Source: Ferdinandcohnia sp036962685 (GTDB taxonomy: Bacteria; Bacillota; Bacilli; Bacillales; Bacillaceae_L). Taken from it: DNA of 64,000 nucleotides. The notes under the pieces are model-generated. The model saw only the letters and a list, made by a program, of their open reading frames with translations. It was not told where the DNA came from and searched no databases. Positions 16,209-25,501 of this stretch are shown here, in pieces. The stretch lies in assembly GCF_036962685.1 (NCBI RefSeq), contig NZ_JBALOP010000015.1, positions 1 to 64,000 of the forward strand, read 5' to 3'. The translations under genes and the position numbers were made by a program. Each line of letters starts with the position of its first letter. Position 1 is the first letter of the stretch.

Positions 16209-17303
16209 TTATTTTACGCCAGGTACCCAGCCTGGACGTGATTGCATCATGCGCATCATCGGTCCAGGAATGACATTATCTCGCGTCATATCCATTTCGG
16301 TAATGACCTCTTCCCCTGTCATCATTTTTTCAACCCAATGCGGCTCTATTAATAATTCCCGTCCCAATGCTAGTAGTTCTGCTCCTGTTTCCGCAGCTTC
16401 TGTAGCATCTTTTTTCGAATAAATGGAGCCTACGCCAATGAGAGGTACTCTGCCATCAATGACACGATGTAGGATTTTGATGCGGTTTTCTTTCTCACCT
16501 TTATAGCGATGTGCAAATGAACGGAAATCCCCAAGTGAAATGTGTAGGTAGTCAAGCGGCTCATTTGCTAAACGATCTACAAGCTGTACCGTATCATCGA
16601 GGGTAATCCCATCTTCTTCCGGCTCCTCTGGGCTGAACCGATAGCCAACGATAAATGAATCATCTGCATATTGTTGCTTTACGCGATTCACTTCTGCTAC
16701 TACCTCTAACGGAAAACGCATACGTTTTTCAAGTGTACCACCGTATTCATCAGTGCGTTTGTTTGTAAAACCAGAGAAAAATTGTTGCAGTAAATACGTA
16801 TTTGCACCGTGTATTTCAACGCCATCAAAGCCCGCTTCAATAGCGCGGCGCGTTGTTTCACCAAATGCTTTCACGATTTCTCGAATCTCTTCAACTGTTA
16901 ATGCACGCGCTAATTCCCCATCTGCCGCTATTGTATCACTTGCACTGACTACATCATGATTTGGCACAAGTTCACGAGGCGACTTACGACCACCGTGATA
17001 AATTTGTAAAATCGCCTTGGCACCGCCTTTATGAATCGCCTGTGCCACTTTGCGTAAACTTTCAATATAAGCATCTGTATGCGCCGCAAATTGACCCGGG
17101 AAACCCTTGCCGCTTGCGATTACATATGTACATGCCGTTATCACTGCTCCAACTCCATATGAACGCTCTTCATAATACGCTAATTCTTCATCTGATACTG
17201 TATCATCTGGATTCCCAGAATACGTTGTCATCGGCGCCATCACAAAGCGATTACGAAGCTCTACGCCGTTATCAAATCTAAATGGTGTAAAATAAGTTTT
17301 CAT
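16209..17303 (-). CDS. NADH:flavin oxidoreductase, old yellow enzyme family (YqiG-like)
   Basis: 364 residues, a single TIM-barrel FMN domain without the Fe-S extension of dienoyl-CoA reductases. Recognisable parts are RNRFVMAPMTT near residue 18, GVEIHGANTYLLQQFFSGF with the substrate-binding His and Asn, and TDEYGGTLEKRMRFPLEVV. These enzymes reduce activated C=C bonds such as those of enones and nitro compounds. RBS AAGGAG before ATG. Monocistronic with a clear terminator. Similar to B. subtilis YqiG by size and motifs. Confidence 0.87.
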   Translation of the reverse strand: MKTYFTPFRFDNGVELRNRFVMAPMTTYSGNPDDTVSDEELAYYEERSYGVGAVITACTYVIASGKGFPGQFAAHTDAYIESLRKVAQAIHKGGAKAILQIYHGGRKSPRELVPNHDVVSASDTIAADGELARALTVEEIREIVKAFGETTRRAIEAGFDGVEIHGANTYLLQQFFSGFTNKRTDEYGGTLEKRMRFPLEVVAEVNRVKQQYADDSFIVGYRFSPEEPEEDGITLDDTVQLVDRLANEPLDYLHISLGDFRSFAHRYKGEKENRIKILHRVIDGRVPLIGVGSIYSKKDATEAAETGAELLALGRELLIEPHWVEKMMTGEEVITEMDMTRDNVIPGPMMRMMQSRPGWVPGVK

Positions 17304-17416
17304 TTCCCTTCACTCCTTGTCATGTTGACTATCTTAATTTTATTTTACACGTTATTCCTCAATTGAATAAATTTAAAAACTCATTATAAGTAGTGTAGAT
17401 GTTTTGAAGCGCTGAA

Positions 17417-18196
17417 TTACCCACCAATTCTTAGTTTCCCATCCATTCTATTTAATGTTCCTAGTATACTCATTGCGGCTAAATAGCTCGTCTTTGGATT
17501 TTCCGGAAATGGGTTATTCGTAATCGTAAAGGTTGCTTCTCCAAAATCTCCTTTTATGTCCACTTGATGTACATTCTTTTCAATATGCGGATCTGCCACA
17601 AGTGATACACTTGTCTTCTCTATCCCTAACCCGGCTAATGACAGGACAATGGAGACATTCATGTTTTTCGGAAATTGTTTAATGGCATCAACCGCTTTCC
17701 CCTCAAATACAATCTTCGCTTCATCGACGGGTTCCTCAATTAATGACCTTGCAGGTTTACGAGTAGTCAATGAAACGCTGGTAACTGTGCCAAGGGCGTG
17801 GGCATTTTGCAATAAATCCAAACCTCCTATTGCACCAGACGGCAAGTGAATGACATTCTTATACTCATTAACAAGATCACTTATTTCTGTCAGCAATAAC
17901 TCGTCCGCAAGTGCACCAATACTGATTAACACTGCATCCTTTTTCCGAATAACAGATGGCAACAAGGTTTTCACTGCGTCTATGTTTGCTGCCTCGACAA
18001 CAATATCGATTTCTGAATCAAGAAATGCGTCGAGGTCAGTAAACAAATTCACATCAAAGCTTGATTCCAACGACTGATATTTTTCCTTATTTCGTACCAA
18101 AATACTTTTAATCCGTAAATTTTCGTGTTGGTTTTGATTGATTTCTTTCAACAAAAAAGTAGCAATGGCTCCCGCACCAATTAAACCAATATTCAT
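17417..18196 (-). CDS. nadX: Aspartate dehydrogenase (NadX/DUF108 family)
   Basis: 259 residues. The N-terminal Rossmann motif is GLIGAGAIATFLL and the C-terminal aspartate dehydrogenase domain includes LPSGAIGGLDLL and FPKNMNVSIVLSLAG, both family hallmarks. Known members oxidise L-aspartate to iminoaspartate, the precursor for quinolinate in NAD synthesis, or make aspartate in reverse. The ATG overlaps the stop codon of the UvrA-like gene (ATGA), so the two are translationally coupled, an unexpected pairing. No other NAD biosynthesis gene is nearby. Confidence 0.87.
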   Translation of the reverse strand: MNIGLIGAGAIATFLLKEINQNQHENLRIKSILVRNKEKYQSLESSFDVNLFTDLDAFLDSEIDIVVEAANIDAVKTLLPSVIRKKDAVLISIGALADELLLTEISDLVNEYKNVIHLPSGAIGGLDLLQNAHALGTVTSVSLTTRKPARSLIEEPVDEAKIVFEGKAVDAIKQFPKNMNVSIVLSLAGLGIEKTSVSLVADPHIEKNVHQVDIKGDFGEATFTITNNPFPENPKTSYLAAMSILGTLNRMDGKLRIGG

Positions 18197-20493
18197 AGTA
18201 AGCCTCCTCTACCTTGTAGTGAATTGTTTCCAACTCCAGCTTTTAACCATTTCGCTGTCAATGTCTTTGCATGTAACATTTCCTCGGGTGTACCTTCGAA
18301 TATAACTTGTCCACCTTGTTTTCCTCCACCTGGACCTAATTCGATTACCCAGTCGCTTGCTGCTATTAAGTTTAGATTATGTTCGATGATGATGACGGAA
18401 TTCCCTCTGTTTACGAGATTTTGAAATACGTCTAAAAGCTTTTCGTTATCTTCATTGTGTAGTCCTAAGGATGGCTCGTCTAATAGATAGATTTGTCCTT
18501 CTTTTTGTAGATGGCTTGCAAGTTTTAGTCGTTGGATTTCTCCTCCACTTAGGGAACTAGTCGTCTGTCCTAAGGTCAGATACCCTAATCCTACTTCTTT
18601 TAGTGTATGCACTCTTTTTATGATTTTCGGTATTTTAAAATAATCAATAGCCTCGTCTATTGTTAAATCTAAAATTTCAACTATATTTTTATCTTGATAT
18701 CGATATGACAATGATTCATCTGAATATCTTGTACCGCCACATGTTTCGCAAGCGATTGTCACTGGATCTGCAAATGCTACGTCTGGTGTTATAACTCCTT
18801 TTCCTTTACAGATAGGACATGCTCCTAAGGAGTTAAAACTGAACAAACCCGCTGGTTGTCCTGTTTCTTTTGAAAATATAGCGCGAATATCGTCCATAAT
18901 TCCCATATAGGTAGCCAGAGTCGAACGGTTGGAAATTCCTATGCTGCCTTGTCCGACCATTATCGTTTCAGGATACTTTTTCGCAAACGCCTCCAACATT
19001 AATGAGCTTTTACCTGAACCCGATACTCCACAGATAGATACCAAAACATTTTTAGGAATAGTTACGCTAACATTTTTTAAGTTATTGTTACTTGCTCTGT
19101 TTATCGTAAAATATCTTTTTATATCCCTTGGATTTTTGTTTACTTTCAGCTTGTGGTTTAGGGCTGTTGCGGTGGGAGAGTTTCTGAGCCCTGCTAATTT
19201 TCCTTGATAGACAACCTCTCCTCCATTTACTCCTGCTCCTGGTCCCATTTCGATAATTTCATCCGCTATTTTTATGACCGATAGATTATGTTCGATTACG
19301 ATTACCGTATTATGCTGGGCTTTGAGCCTTTTTAGCATCTGTATTAGCATATCGACTTCTTCCGGATGGAGTCCTGCACTTGGTTCATCGAATATGTATG
19401 TAATATTGTTTAGACTGCTCCCTAAATGACGAGCAATTTTTACCCTTTGTGCCTCGCCACTGGACAGGGTGCCCATTTTTCTTGATAGACTCAAATAACC
19501 TAGTCCCATGTCAATTAGTTGTTTTACATGAGGGATTGCTTGTTGAGCGATTGATACCCCCATAGGATCTTTTATGTTCGTTAGTTCTTCTAGAATTTCT
19601 GGAAGCTCTAATTGATCGTATTCTGCAATATTTCGGCCATTTATTCTACATTCTAATACCTTTGGATTTAGACCTGAACCATGGCAGGTTGGGCATAGTG
19701 AATGTGTTGATACTGCTAGGACGTCATCCTGGGATACTTCTTTAAGCTTTGAGATGTCTCTATTTATATAAAGGCGCGTGAACCGAGGCAATAACCCGTC
19801 CCACTCATGTGGTTGAGGTCCGTTCTTTGTGTGAAACGGCGCATATACTCTTTCACCTTCTGGGGGACCATGTAGTAGAAGCTGTAGTTGTTCTTCTGAG
19901 TAGTCTTTGATAGGTGTATCTGGATCGAATAAACCACCGGTCATCATCCATCTCCCCTGCCAACCTGAAGGCGATAATGGCTTAAACTTCACGGCATACT
20001 CTCGAAGTGACTTATCAAAATCAATTATCTTATTCAAGTCCGGCGCAATCACTTCCCCATATCCGCCACATTCTGGACATCTACCGAAGGAACTATGACT
20101 GGAAAAATCGGTAGCAGAACCTATTGATGGGCTTCCTATTCTCGAGAATAAAAGTCGAATTAATGGATCGATATCCATATAGGTGCCTACCGTTGAACGG
20201 GAATTGCCTCCTATTTGTCGTTGCTCCACTACTACAACCGGGCTTAAATTTTGCATAAGATCTGCGTGCGGTCTTTCATACCTTGGCATTTGATTCCTGA
20301 CATAGAGAGGATAGTTTAAAGTCATTTGCCTTCTGCTTTCCCTTGCTATTGTATCAAACACAACTGAGCTCTTCCCTGAGCCTGAAAGTCCCGTAAATAC
20401 AATGATTTGTTCCTTTGGTATGGTTAAATTTACATTTTTTAAATTATGTTCTTTAAGCCCTCGTAAAATAATTTCATCTTTGATTTCAGGCAT
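18193..20493 (-). CDS. Short UvrA paralog (UvrA-like ABC ATPase)
   Basis: 766 residues against about 950 for UvrA. Two ABC ATPase halves are complete: Walker A TGLSGSGKSS and CGVSGSGKSS, signatures LSSGEAQRVK and LSGGEIQRLK, Walker B ITYIFDEPSAGLH and YLLDEPSLGLH. Zinc fingers are present (CPECGG...CPTC and CPICKG...CETCGG). The UvrB-binding insertion after the first Walker A appears missing, as in the UvrA-like subfamily linked to drug tolerance or self-resistance. RBS AAAGGAGG. Its actual DNA or drug role is not established. Confidence 0.85.
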   Translation of the reverse strand: MPEIKDEIILRGLKEHNLKNVNLTIPKEQIIVFTGLSGSGKSSVVFDTIARESRRQMTLNYPLYVRNQMPRYERPHADLMQNLSPVVVVEQRQIGGNSRSTVGTYMDIDPLIRLLFSRIGSPSIGSATDFSSHSSFGRCPECGGYGEVIAPDLNKIIDFDKSLREYAVKFKPLSPSGWQGRWMMTGGLFDPDTPIKDYSEEQLQLLLHGPPEGERVYAPFHTKNGPQPHEWDGLLPRFTRLYINRDISKLKEVSQDDVLAVSTHSLCPTCHGSGLNPKVLECRINGRNIAEYDQLELPEILEELTNIKDPMGVSIAQQAIPHVKQLIDMGLGYLSLSRKMGTLSSGEAQRVKIARHLGSSLNNITYIFDEPSAGLHPEEVDMLIQMLKRLKAQHNTVIVIEHNLSVIKIADEIIEMGPGAGVNGGEVVYQGKLAGLRNSPTATALNHKLKVNKNPRDIKRYFTINRASNNNLKNVSVTIPKNVLVSICGVSGSGKSSLMLEAFAKKYPETIMVGQGSIGISNRSTLATYMGIMDDIRAIFSKETGQPAGLFSFNSLGACPICKGKGVITPDVAFADPVTIACETCGGTRYSDESLSYRYQDKNIVEILDLTIDEAIDYFKIPKIIKRVHTLKEVGLGYLTLGQTTSSLSGGEIQRLKLASHLQKEGQIYLLDEPSLGLHNEDNEKLLDVFQNLVNRGNSVIIIEHNLNLIAASDWVIELGPGGGKQGGQVIFEGTPEEMLHAKTLTAKWLKAGVGNNSLQGRGGLL

Positions 20494-20587
20494 TTTGTCC
20501 TCCTTTCTGGATTTTTCAGCTATTCTATTTAGTTTACAACAAGTCTAGCCATTCCTGACAAGGGGAATACTTTCAGGGTCATTTAAC

Positions 20588-20716
20588 TCAATAGCGATAA
20601 TCACTATATGACTGCTTTTGTTCCAAATACTTCTGCCATTCATATAAACTTTCTACCATATGGTTAGCCATAAAGCCAGTACTATAGGTAAAGTAAAAAG
20701 TAGCAAGGTGAATCAT
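20588..20716 (-). CDS. Possible small ORF or 3' gene remnant (42 aa)
   Basis: An ATG-initiated frame of 42 residues ends in EWQKYLEQKQSYSDYRY. Its composition looks coding (mixed hydrophobic N-terminal part, then a polar Tyr-rich tail), but there is no good RBS before the ATG, which is why a decayed C-terminal piece of a larger gene is equally possible. It lies between the glutaredoxin gene and the UvrA-like gene, all on the minus strand. Confidence 0.3.
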   Translation of the reverse strand: MIHLATFYFTYSTGFMANHMVESLYEWQKYLEQKQSYSDYRY

Positions 20717-20723
20717 TCGCAAT

Positions 20724-20765
20724 AAACTAAAATGAACCTCGATTGTTTGAGGCTCATTTCAGTTT
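20724..20765 (-). terminator. Terminator after the CPYC glutaredoxin gene
   Basis: AAACTAAAATGAACCTC pairs with the opposite arm GAGGCTCATTTCAGTTT (two mismatches) around a short loop, 44 bases after the glutaredoxin stop; the stem is T-rich at its base. Confidence 0.55.
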
Positions 20766-20808
20766 AAACATTTCATTTTTTGAAGTTAATAACATAAACG
20801 AAAAAATT

Positions 20809-21042
20809 CTATTTACTTACTAATTCCATTACTCTTTCCGGATCAAATCCTAATACCCATTGTCCATTTACTTCAGTTTGAGGTACTCCCATTTGACCTG
20901 TTGTTTTAACTAATCGGTTTGCAGCACTCTGGTCCTGCTGGACGTTTACTTCTTTAAATGGTAGACCATTCTCCTGCAAGAAATTTTTCATCATCGTACA
21001 ATACGGACAAGTATTTGTTGTATAGACTGTAATTTGATTCAT
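20809..21042 (-). CDS. Glutaredoxin-like protein (CPYC)
   Basis: 77 residues, a single thioredoxin-fold glutaredoxin domain with the redox motif CPYC at residues 12-15, a cis-proline segment GVPQTEVNG and no signal peptide. Such short glutaredoxins (NrdH/YruB type) reduce disulfides in the cytoplasm or serve ribonucleotide reductase. RBS GGAGAG before ATG. A second member with CPVC and the same C-terminal pattern (GFDPxxI/V) lies at 35.7 kb, suggesting an old duplication. Confidence 0.87.
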   Translation of the reverse strand: MNQITVYTTNTCPYCTMMKNFLQENGLPFKEVNVQQDQSAANRLVKTTGQMGVPQTEVNGQWVLGFDPERVMELVSK

Positions 21043-21072
21043 AAAAATCTCTCCAATTCTTTATGAAAATTT

Positions 21073-21109
21073 TGAAACCCACTCAAATTTATTAACACGT
21101 TGGGTTTCA
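21073..21109 (-). terminator. Terminator between the 21.3-kb cluster and the glutaredoxin gene
   Basis: TGAAACCCA and TGGGTTTCA form a 9-bp stem with T-rich flanks on both strands. Confidence 0.6.
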
Positions 21110-21118
21110 TTTTCGTAT

Positions 21119-21288
21119 TCAATTGATTTGTTCAATATGTTTATCTGAGGAACTAATATAGATTTGTAACCAAGCTGCTTGATAGTCTACCTTATTTGCA
21201 CTTTTGCCGAACATATTCTCAACCATCTTGCCTGAAATCTAAAGTCTAGGAAATTGCGATAATTATCTTGACCAACACCGTTATTCAT
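21119..21288 (-). pseudogene. Small ORF apparently split by a frameshift
   Basis: From ATG at 21288 the frame reads MNNGVGQDNYRNFLDFRFQ; near 21231 coding character moves to another frame that reads MVENMFGKSANKVDYQAAW and stops at 21119. Joined, they would give a plausible protein of about 56 residues without a membrane segment, just downstream of the 113-residue membrane protein. The span is not a multiple of three. I do not recognise the family; a sequencing error or two separate non-genes are alternatives. Confidence 0.35.
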
Positions 21289-21292
21289 CCAA

Positions 21293-21634
21293 TTAAAACA
21301 ATACAATATCAGGAATACCTAATACTCCAAGAACCCACTTAAACAGATAATAAATAATAGGATATAAAACAATCATTTTAACCACTAGCCATAATTGCTT
21401 TGATTTTCTTTTTATAAAAGGCATATTCATTGTTTCCACATTTAATTTTGGGGCGGGTCCAAAGCTAATTCTCACTAGTTTATTAAAGAATACATCTGAT
21501 CTAGTAGTAGCATTCAGTACGTGCATCGAAGATTTCGTTAAATACTCATCATCTGTTGTTCCGACTATTAGGTAAACCAACCCAAACACCAAACGTGTTG
21601 CCATAAAAAGTATAAGTAACTCAGTTAACAGCAT
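21293..21634 (-). CDS. Small membrane protein of unknown function
   Basis: 113 residues with hydrophobic segments at about 4-24 and 85-110 and a polar basic middle (MPFIKRKSKQLW). I do not recognise the family. The RBS is weak (ATAGGTAC). It is 48 bases downstream of the Gfo/Idh/MocA gene on the same strand and may share its transcript. Confidence 0.55.
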   Translation of the reverse strand: MLLTELLILFMATRLVFGLVYLIVGTTDDEYLTKSSMHVLNATTRSDVFFNKLVRISFGPAPKLNVETMNMPFIKRKSKQLWLVVKMIVLYPIIYYLFKWVLGVLGIPDIVLF

Positions 21635-21682
21635 AATAGTACCTATGAAATTTAGATTTCTTTCTTAATTTCATGTGCCCTA

Positions 21683-22594
21683 TTACTTCTTTTCCGCTAG
21701 TTTCGTAAGAATTTCTTCGCAAATTTCATGGGTTTCCAGAGCATCCCATGCTGAAATTTTAGGTTCTGAATTTGTGCGGACGGCATGAATAAAATATTTA
21801 ACCATTTGCTCAAAGCCCCTTTTAAACAAGGTTGGCTCCCAATCACTGCTTCGAACCTCGATATTTTCCACACCTTTTGAAATGACCAAGGTGGATACAT
21901 TCGTGACCGTCCGCTTCTCCAACGGACCCATAACCTGGGCAATTTCCTCAGTAGCTCCATTATCCCTATTCATGATGCCAATTGCCGTGCCGCCTTCGCT
22001 GATAAATTGAATCACAACATGGTACAGGGCTCCATTTTCCATGCGGCCATTCACTTGTATATCTTCAATCGGGTGCGGAAATAAATACCTCATCGTATCG
22101 ACTACATGGATAAAATCATCGAAAACAAACGTCCTCGGCTCACCAGGTAGATTATTGCGGTTTTTCTGGACAACAACCATATTAGGCTCTTCAACTTCCT
22201 TCAACCTTACATACGAAGGGGCAAATCTCCTATTAAATCCCGCCGTAAGAATAAGACCTTGGTCCTCTGCTAGTTCAACAAGCTTTTTAGCACCTTCATA
22301 ATTGTCCGTAATTGGTTTGTCCACAAACACATTGATTCCACGCTCGAGAAGGAACTGAACAATTTCTTCATGAGAGGATGTCGACGAATGGACGAAAGCA
22401 CCCGTAATCCCACTATTAACCAGGGATTCGAGGTCAGAGTGAATATGTTCAAACCGATACTGGCTGGCAATTGTTCGTAACTTTTCTTGGTTTCTTGTGT
22501 AAAAGTGAAACTCAATCTCCTTTAATCCACTATAAACTGGAAGATACGCTTTTTGTGCAATGTCACCAAGTCCAATAACCCCAATTTTAATCAT
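21683..22594 (-). CDS. Gfo/Idh/MocA family oxidoreductase (MviM-like)
   Basis: 303 residues. The N-terminal Rossmann motif is GVIGLGDIAQKAYLP, and the family's EKP motif appears as VDKP with the catalytic Lys (near residue 94). The C-terminal alpha/beta domain has DDFIHVVDTMRYLFP with the usual His. Substrates of this family are sugars, inositols or their derivatives with NAD(P); here it is unknown. RBS GAGGGA. A short paralogous remnant of this gene type is present at 61.64-61.71 kb. Confidence 0.85.
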   Translation of the reverse strand: MIKIGVIGLGDIAQKAYLPVYSGLKEIEFHFYTRNQEKLRTIASQYRFEHIHSDLESLVNSGITGAFVHSSTSSHEEIVQFLLERGINVFVDKPITDNYEGAKKLVELAEDQGLILTAGFNRRFAPSYVRLKEVEEPNMVVVQKNRNNLPGEPRTFVFDDFIHVVDTMRYLFPHPIEDIQVNGRMENGALYHVVIQFISEGGTAIGIMNRDNGATEEIAQVMGPLEKRTVTNVSTLVISKGVENIEVRSSDWEPTLFKRGFEQMVKYFIHAVRTNSEPKISAWDALETHEICEEILTKLAEKK

Positions 22595-22687
22595 TATAAA
22601 TCCCTCACTTCATTATTCAATCAGCTAATACAACCCAAGTATAACTACGAAACAGTAATATAGAAAGTTGCATAATCAGATCATTTT

Positions 22688-23257
22688 TTAAAAATAAGGA
22701 AGAATCTTCGTTCTGAAGTCAGCATAGTTATCGATGTGAAAGTCGGCCTCAATATCAAGATTTTCAAAGGCAACCGTTTTGATGCCTAATTCTTTAGCAG
22801 GAATTAAATCTAGTTCGCGATCACCAATCACTAAATCAATCGGATGTTCCTTAATCACATGTTGGTAGGAAGCTGAATGAGGTTTTCGAATAAAGCCATC
22901 TTCCTCTACCGAAACAACCATCCTAAAGTAATGTAATAACTTAAACTTTTCCAGAAGGAACAGGGTAGATTCCTTGTCACGGTGCGTGACGATAAAATTG
23001 TCATCAGCAGCTTGTAAAACCTCTTCTAAATGTTCAAACGGCTGGCTATCAAAGGAATACTGATTATATAATGTAATGTATTCTTCTCGCTTGCTTTCAT
23101 CAATTCCATAATGCTGAAAGGCTACCTTCGAATTGACCTTCAGCCACTTCAGTACTTCCTTAGGATCCAAATCCCTGCCGCTTAGATGGATAAAACCCTC
23201 GACCAAGGCTGGATAAGTGTTAAACAATGTTCCGTCAAAATCCCATAGAATATTCAT
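22688..23257 (-). CDS. HAD-family phosphatase (phosphoglycolate-phosphatase-like)
   Basis: 189 residues. Motif I is DFDGTLFNTY (nucleophile Asp6, acid Asp8), motif II is FIVTHRD, the lysine motif is IRKPHSASY and motif III is VIGDRELDLIPAKELG. Together they define a subfamily IA HAD hydrolase that dephosphorylates small molecules. The start is ATG at 23257, with AAGAGGG upstream; an open frame that runs 99 bases further has no support. It lies upstream of the Gfo/Idh/MocA gene, same strand. Confidence 0.87.
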   Translation of the reverse strand: MNILWDFDGTLFNTYPALVEGFIHLSGRDLDPKEVLKWLKVNSKVAFQHYGIDESKREEYITLYNQYSFDSQPFEHLEEVLQAADDNFIVTHRDKESTLFLLEKFKLLHYFRMVVSVEEDGFIRKPHSASYQHVIKEHPIDLVIGDRELDLIPAKELGIKTVAFENLDIEADFHIDNYADFRTKILPYF

Positions 23258-23477
23258 AGGAATCCCTCTTTCTATTGTAATGTACCTACCATATAAAATG
23301 ATGCTCCCGAAGTAAAGGCATAAATTCTTAGACTCCAGCGTATTTATATTTACCATCCTCTAAGTTATAGCCAATCTTAATTCATCTTTACGGTTCATTC
23401 AACAACTCATGAAAGTACACGGTGGTCCTATCGAGACCCTTCTCATTTTTATAATCAAAGTGAAAGAAGGTTGGGGA

Positions 23478-23804
23478 ATGAAGTGTAAAATTCATCGATG
23501 TAATTGTAGAAATACTTGGACAGTACGAAACAGGAAGCGTTCTATGACAGCAAATACAATGCTTCTTAATGGAAAATGGTATGTAGAATTGAAACCCGAA
23601 AAGAAATCCAATCCTAAGGGATTTGTTGTAACAGATTACAGTGAAGATATCATTATAAATCCATCTGAACAATTAATGAAAAGGTTTGATAAAATAACAA
23701 AGCTACTATACGACAAAGAAAATATGTTTTTTAATGTTCTTTACGGGGAATACCTCTATTTTGCAGATGATGGTGCTTGTTACATTCTTCAGATAAAAAA
23801 GTAG
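23478..23804 (+). CDS. Hypothetical protein with N-terminal Cys/His motif
   Basis: About 108 residues on the plus strand in a neighbourhood of minus-strand genes. The start MKCKIHRCNC has GAAGG upstream; a longer in-frame start at 23409 exists. The first ten residues contain three Cys and one His, a possible metal-binding knuckle, followed by an NGKWYVELKPEKK segment and an alternating beta-like pattern. No signal peptide. I do not recognise the family. Confidence 0.55.
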   Translation: MKCKIHRCNCRNTWTVRNRKRSMTANTMLLNGKWYVELKPEKKSNPKGFVVTDYSEDIIINPSEQLMKRFDKITKLLYDKENMFFNVLYGEYLYFADDGACYILQIKK

Positions 23805-23920
23805 GAACTAATTTACACCCTCTTCCACCATGATGGGGAAACAAAAATTCGAGCTAGGGGTCAGGCACTTTTAATTGGAATATGGATTAAAATAATCCCT
23901 GCAAACAAAGAAACTCTTCA

Positions 23921-24106
23921 ATAAGCGGAGACTTTCCGGTTATTCTGCCGAATAGAGCTCAGTTCAGTGATTTAAGCGGAAATTTTCCGATTAAGCAATG
24001 CAAAATTACCTATTTTTACGTTTTTCGAGTAAATAGTCGGAATCCTTCCGTCTATTTGATCTATTTTCAATTCAATTTCCTAAATAAGCGAAATTTCTCC
24101 GCTTAT
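23921..24106. repeat. Cluster of four imperfect palindromes of about 23 bp
   Basis: Four palindromes of the ATAAGCGGA...TCCGCTTAT type follow one another at about 23921, 23970, 24027 and 24083 (for example AAGCGGAAATTTTCCGATTA). The same type recurs at 35.5-35.65 kb. No gene is seen in this 430-base interval, which also has a GGGGTCAGGC half-element near 23862. Confidence 0.6.
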
Positions 24107-24161
24107 GTATTAGACTCGCTTTTAGCTCTAATGAACTTGTAAAACTTACGAGTGTTTCGTG

Positions 24162-24196
24162 AAAAAAAGGCTTAGAGATTTGCATCTCAAAGCCTT
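24162..24196 (-). terminator. Terminator of the dus gene
   Basis: AAGGCTTAGAGA pairs with TCTCAAAGCCTT and is followed by a T tract on the minus strand. Confidence 0.75.
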
Positions 24197-24233
24197 ATTA
24201 TATGTTCAAATAGCTTCTGATTGTTTAAAAATT

Positions 24234-25217
24234 CTACTGTTCCAACGTCCCATCCACATTCTCTATCACAAAGCTATCAAGCAATGCACGCACTTCATCT
24301 GTTGATTTTGTACTCATCATTTGATTTCTTAATTCACTCGCCCCTCGAAACCCTTTGACATATATCTTGAAAAAGCGATGTAGAGGTTTGAATGAACGTG
24401 GCTCTAATTTTGAATATTGATCATGGAGATCAAGCTGTAGTCTTAAGAGATCGAGCAATTCCTCGCTGCTATGTTCCCTTGGCTCTTTTTCAAAAGCAAA
24501 TGGATTTTTAAAAATTCCACGCCCAATCATTACCCCATCAATACCATATTGATTAGCAAGCTCCAAGCCCTTTTGACGGTCAGGAATATCCCCATTGATC
24601 GTTAAAAGTGTATCTGGTGCAATCTCGTCACGAAGCTTCTTGATCTCCGGAATCATCTCCCAATGCGCATCTACTTTACTCATTTCTTTTCTTGTACGCA
24701 GGTGAATGGAAAGATTCGCAATGTCTTGTTTCAATATGTGTGTCAGCCAGTCGCGCCACTCTTCGATTTCCGAATAACCAAGCCTTGTCTTTACACTTAC
24801 AGGCAATCCACCTGCTTTTGCTGCTTGTATTAAGTCTGCTGCAACTTCAGGACGGAGAATCAGACCCGCTCCCTTCCCTTTCGATGCCACATTCGGTACA
24901 GGACAGCCCATATTGATATCTATACCACGAAACCCAAGTTCCGCCATCCCAATACTCATTTCCCGAAAGTATTCGGGCTGATCTCCCCATATATGAGCCA
25001 CAATAGGCTGTTCATCTTCTGTAAAAGTCAATCTCCCACGAACACTTTGGTTCCCATCTGGGTGACAATAACTAACCGTGTTAGTAAACTCTGTGAAAAA
25101 CACATCAGGTCTGGCTGCTTTACTCACAACATGGCGGAAAACAACATCCGTCACATCTTCCATTGGTGCAAGTACAAAAAACGGCCGTGGTAAATCACGC
25201 CAAAAATTATCGTTCAT
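24234..25217 (-). CDS. dus: tRNA-dihydrouridine synthase
   Basis: 327 residues. LAPMEDVTD at the N-terminus, the catalytic cysteine in DINMGCPVPNVASKGKGAG (about residues 98-116), KTRLGY, and the FMN phosphate-binding GVMIGRGIFKNP segment identify a Dus enzyme. It reduces uridines in the D-loop of tRNA using FMN and NADPH. By length it resembles the second Bacillus Dus (YfjN) rather than DusB. RBS AGAGGAA before ATG. Monocistronic. Confidence 0.92.
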   Translation of the reverse strand: MNDNFWRDLPRPFFVLAPMEDVTDVVFRHVVSKAARPDVFFTEFTNTVSYCHPDGNQSVRGRLTFTEDEQPIVAHIWGDQPEYFREMSIGMAELGFRGIDINMGCPVPNVASKGKGAGLILRPEVAADLIQAAKAGGLPVSVKTRLGYSEIEEWRDWLTHILKQDIANLSIHLRTRKEMSKVDAHWEMIPEIKKLRDEIAPDTLLTINGDIPDRQKGLELANQYGIDGVMIGRGIFKNPFAFEKEPREHSSEELLDLLRLQLDLHDQYSKLEPRSFKPLHRFFKIYVKGFRGASELRNQMMSTKSTDEVRALLDSFVIENVDGTLEQ

Positions 25218-25451
25218 AATAAAACTCAGTTCCTCTCATTATGGGACACCAGGACCAACTCTTGTCCCAAAATTAAAAAGCAAAAAGGTTCTGCTTCTTT
25301 AACACTTATACCATGCTTGAACACATTTTATCAAGACACCATGAAACTTGTCGAGAAAACTGGAAAATCAAAGTAGAAAAAGATCTTGGAAATATCAAAC
25401 TTGGATGTCTATCATAGGTGAAAAACACTTGTTTTCTATCGTTTAAAATTA

Positions 25452-25465
25452 TGTTAACGTTATCA
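25452..25465 (+). promoter_or_regulatory. cre-like site (CcpA) ahead of the UPF0303 gene
   Basis: TGTTAACGTTATCA differs from the consensus TGWAANCGNTNWCA at one position. It lies 36 bases before the start codon, a place where CcpA binding would repress. Confidence 0.4.
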
Positions 25466-25501
25466 TTAAGGTAAAAAAAACAGCAGGGGGTATGTGTTAA
25501 C

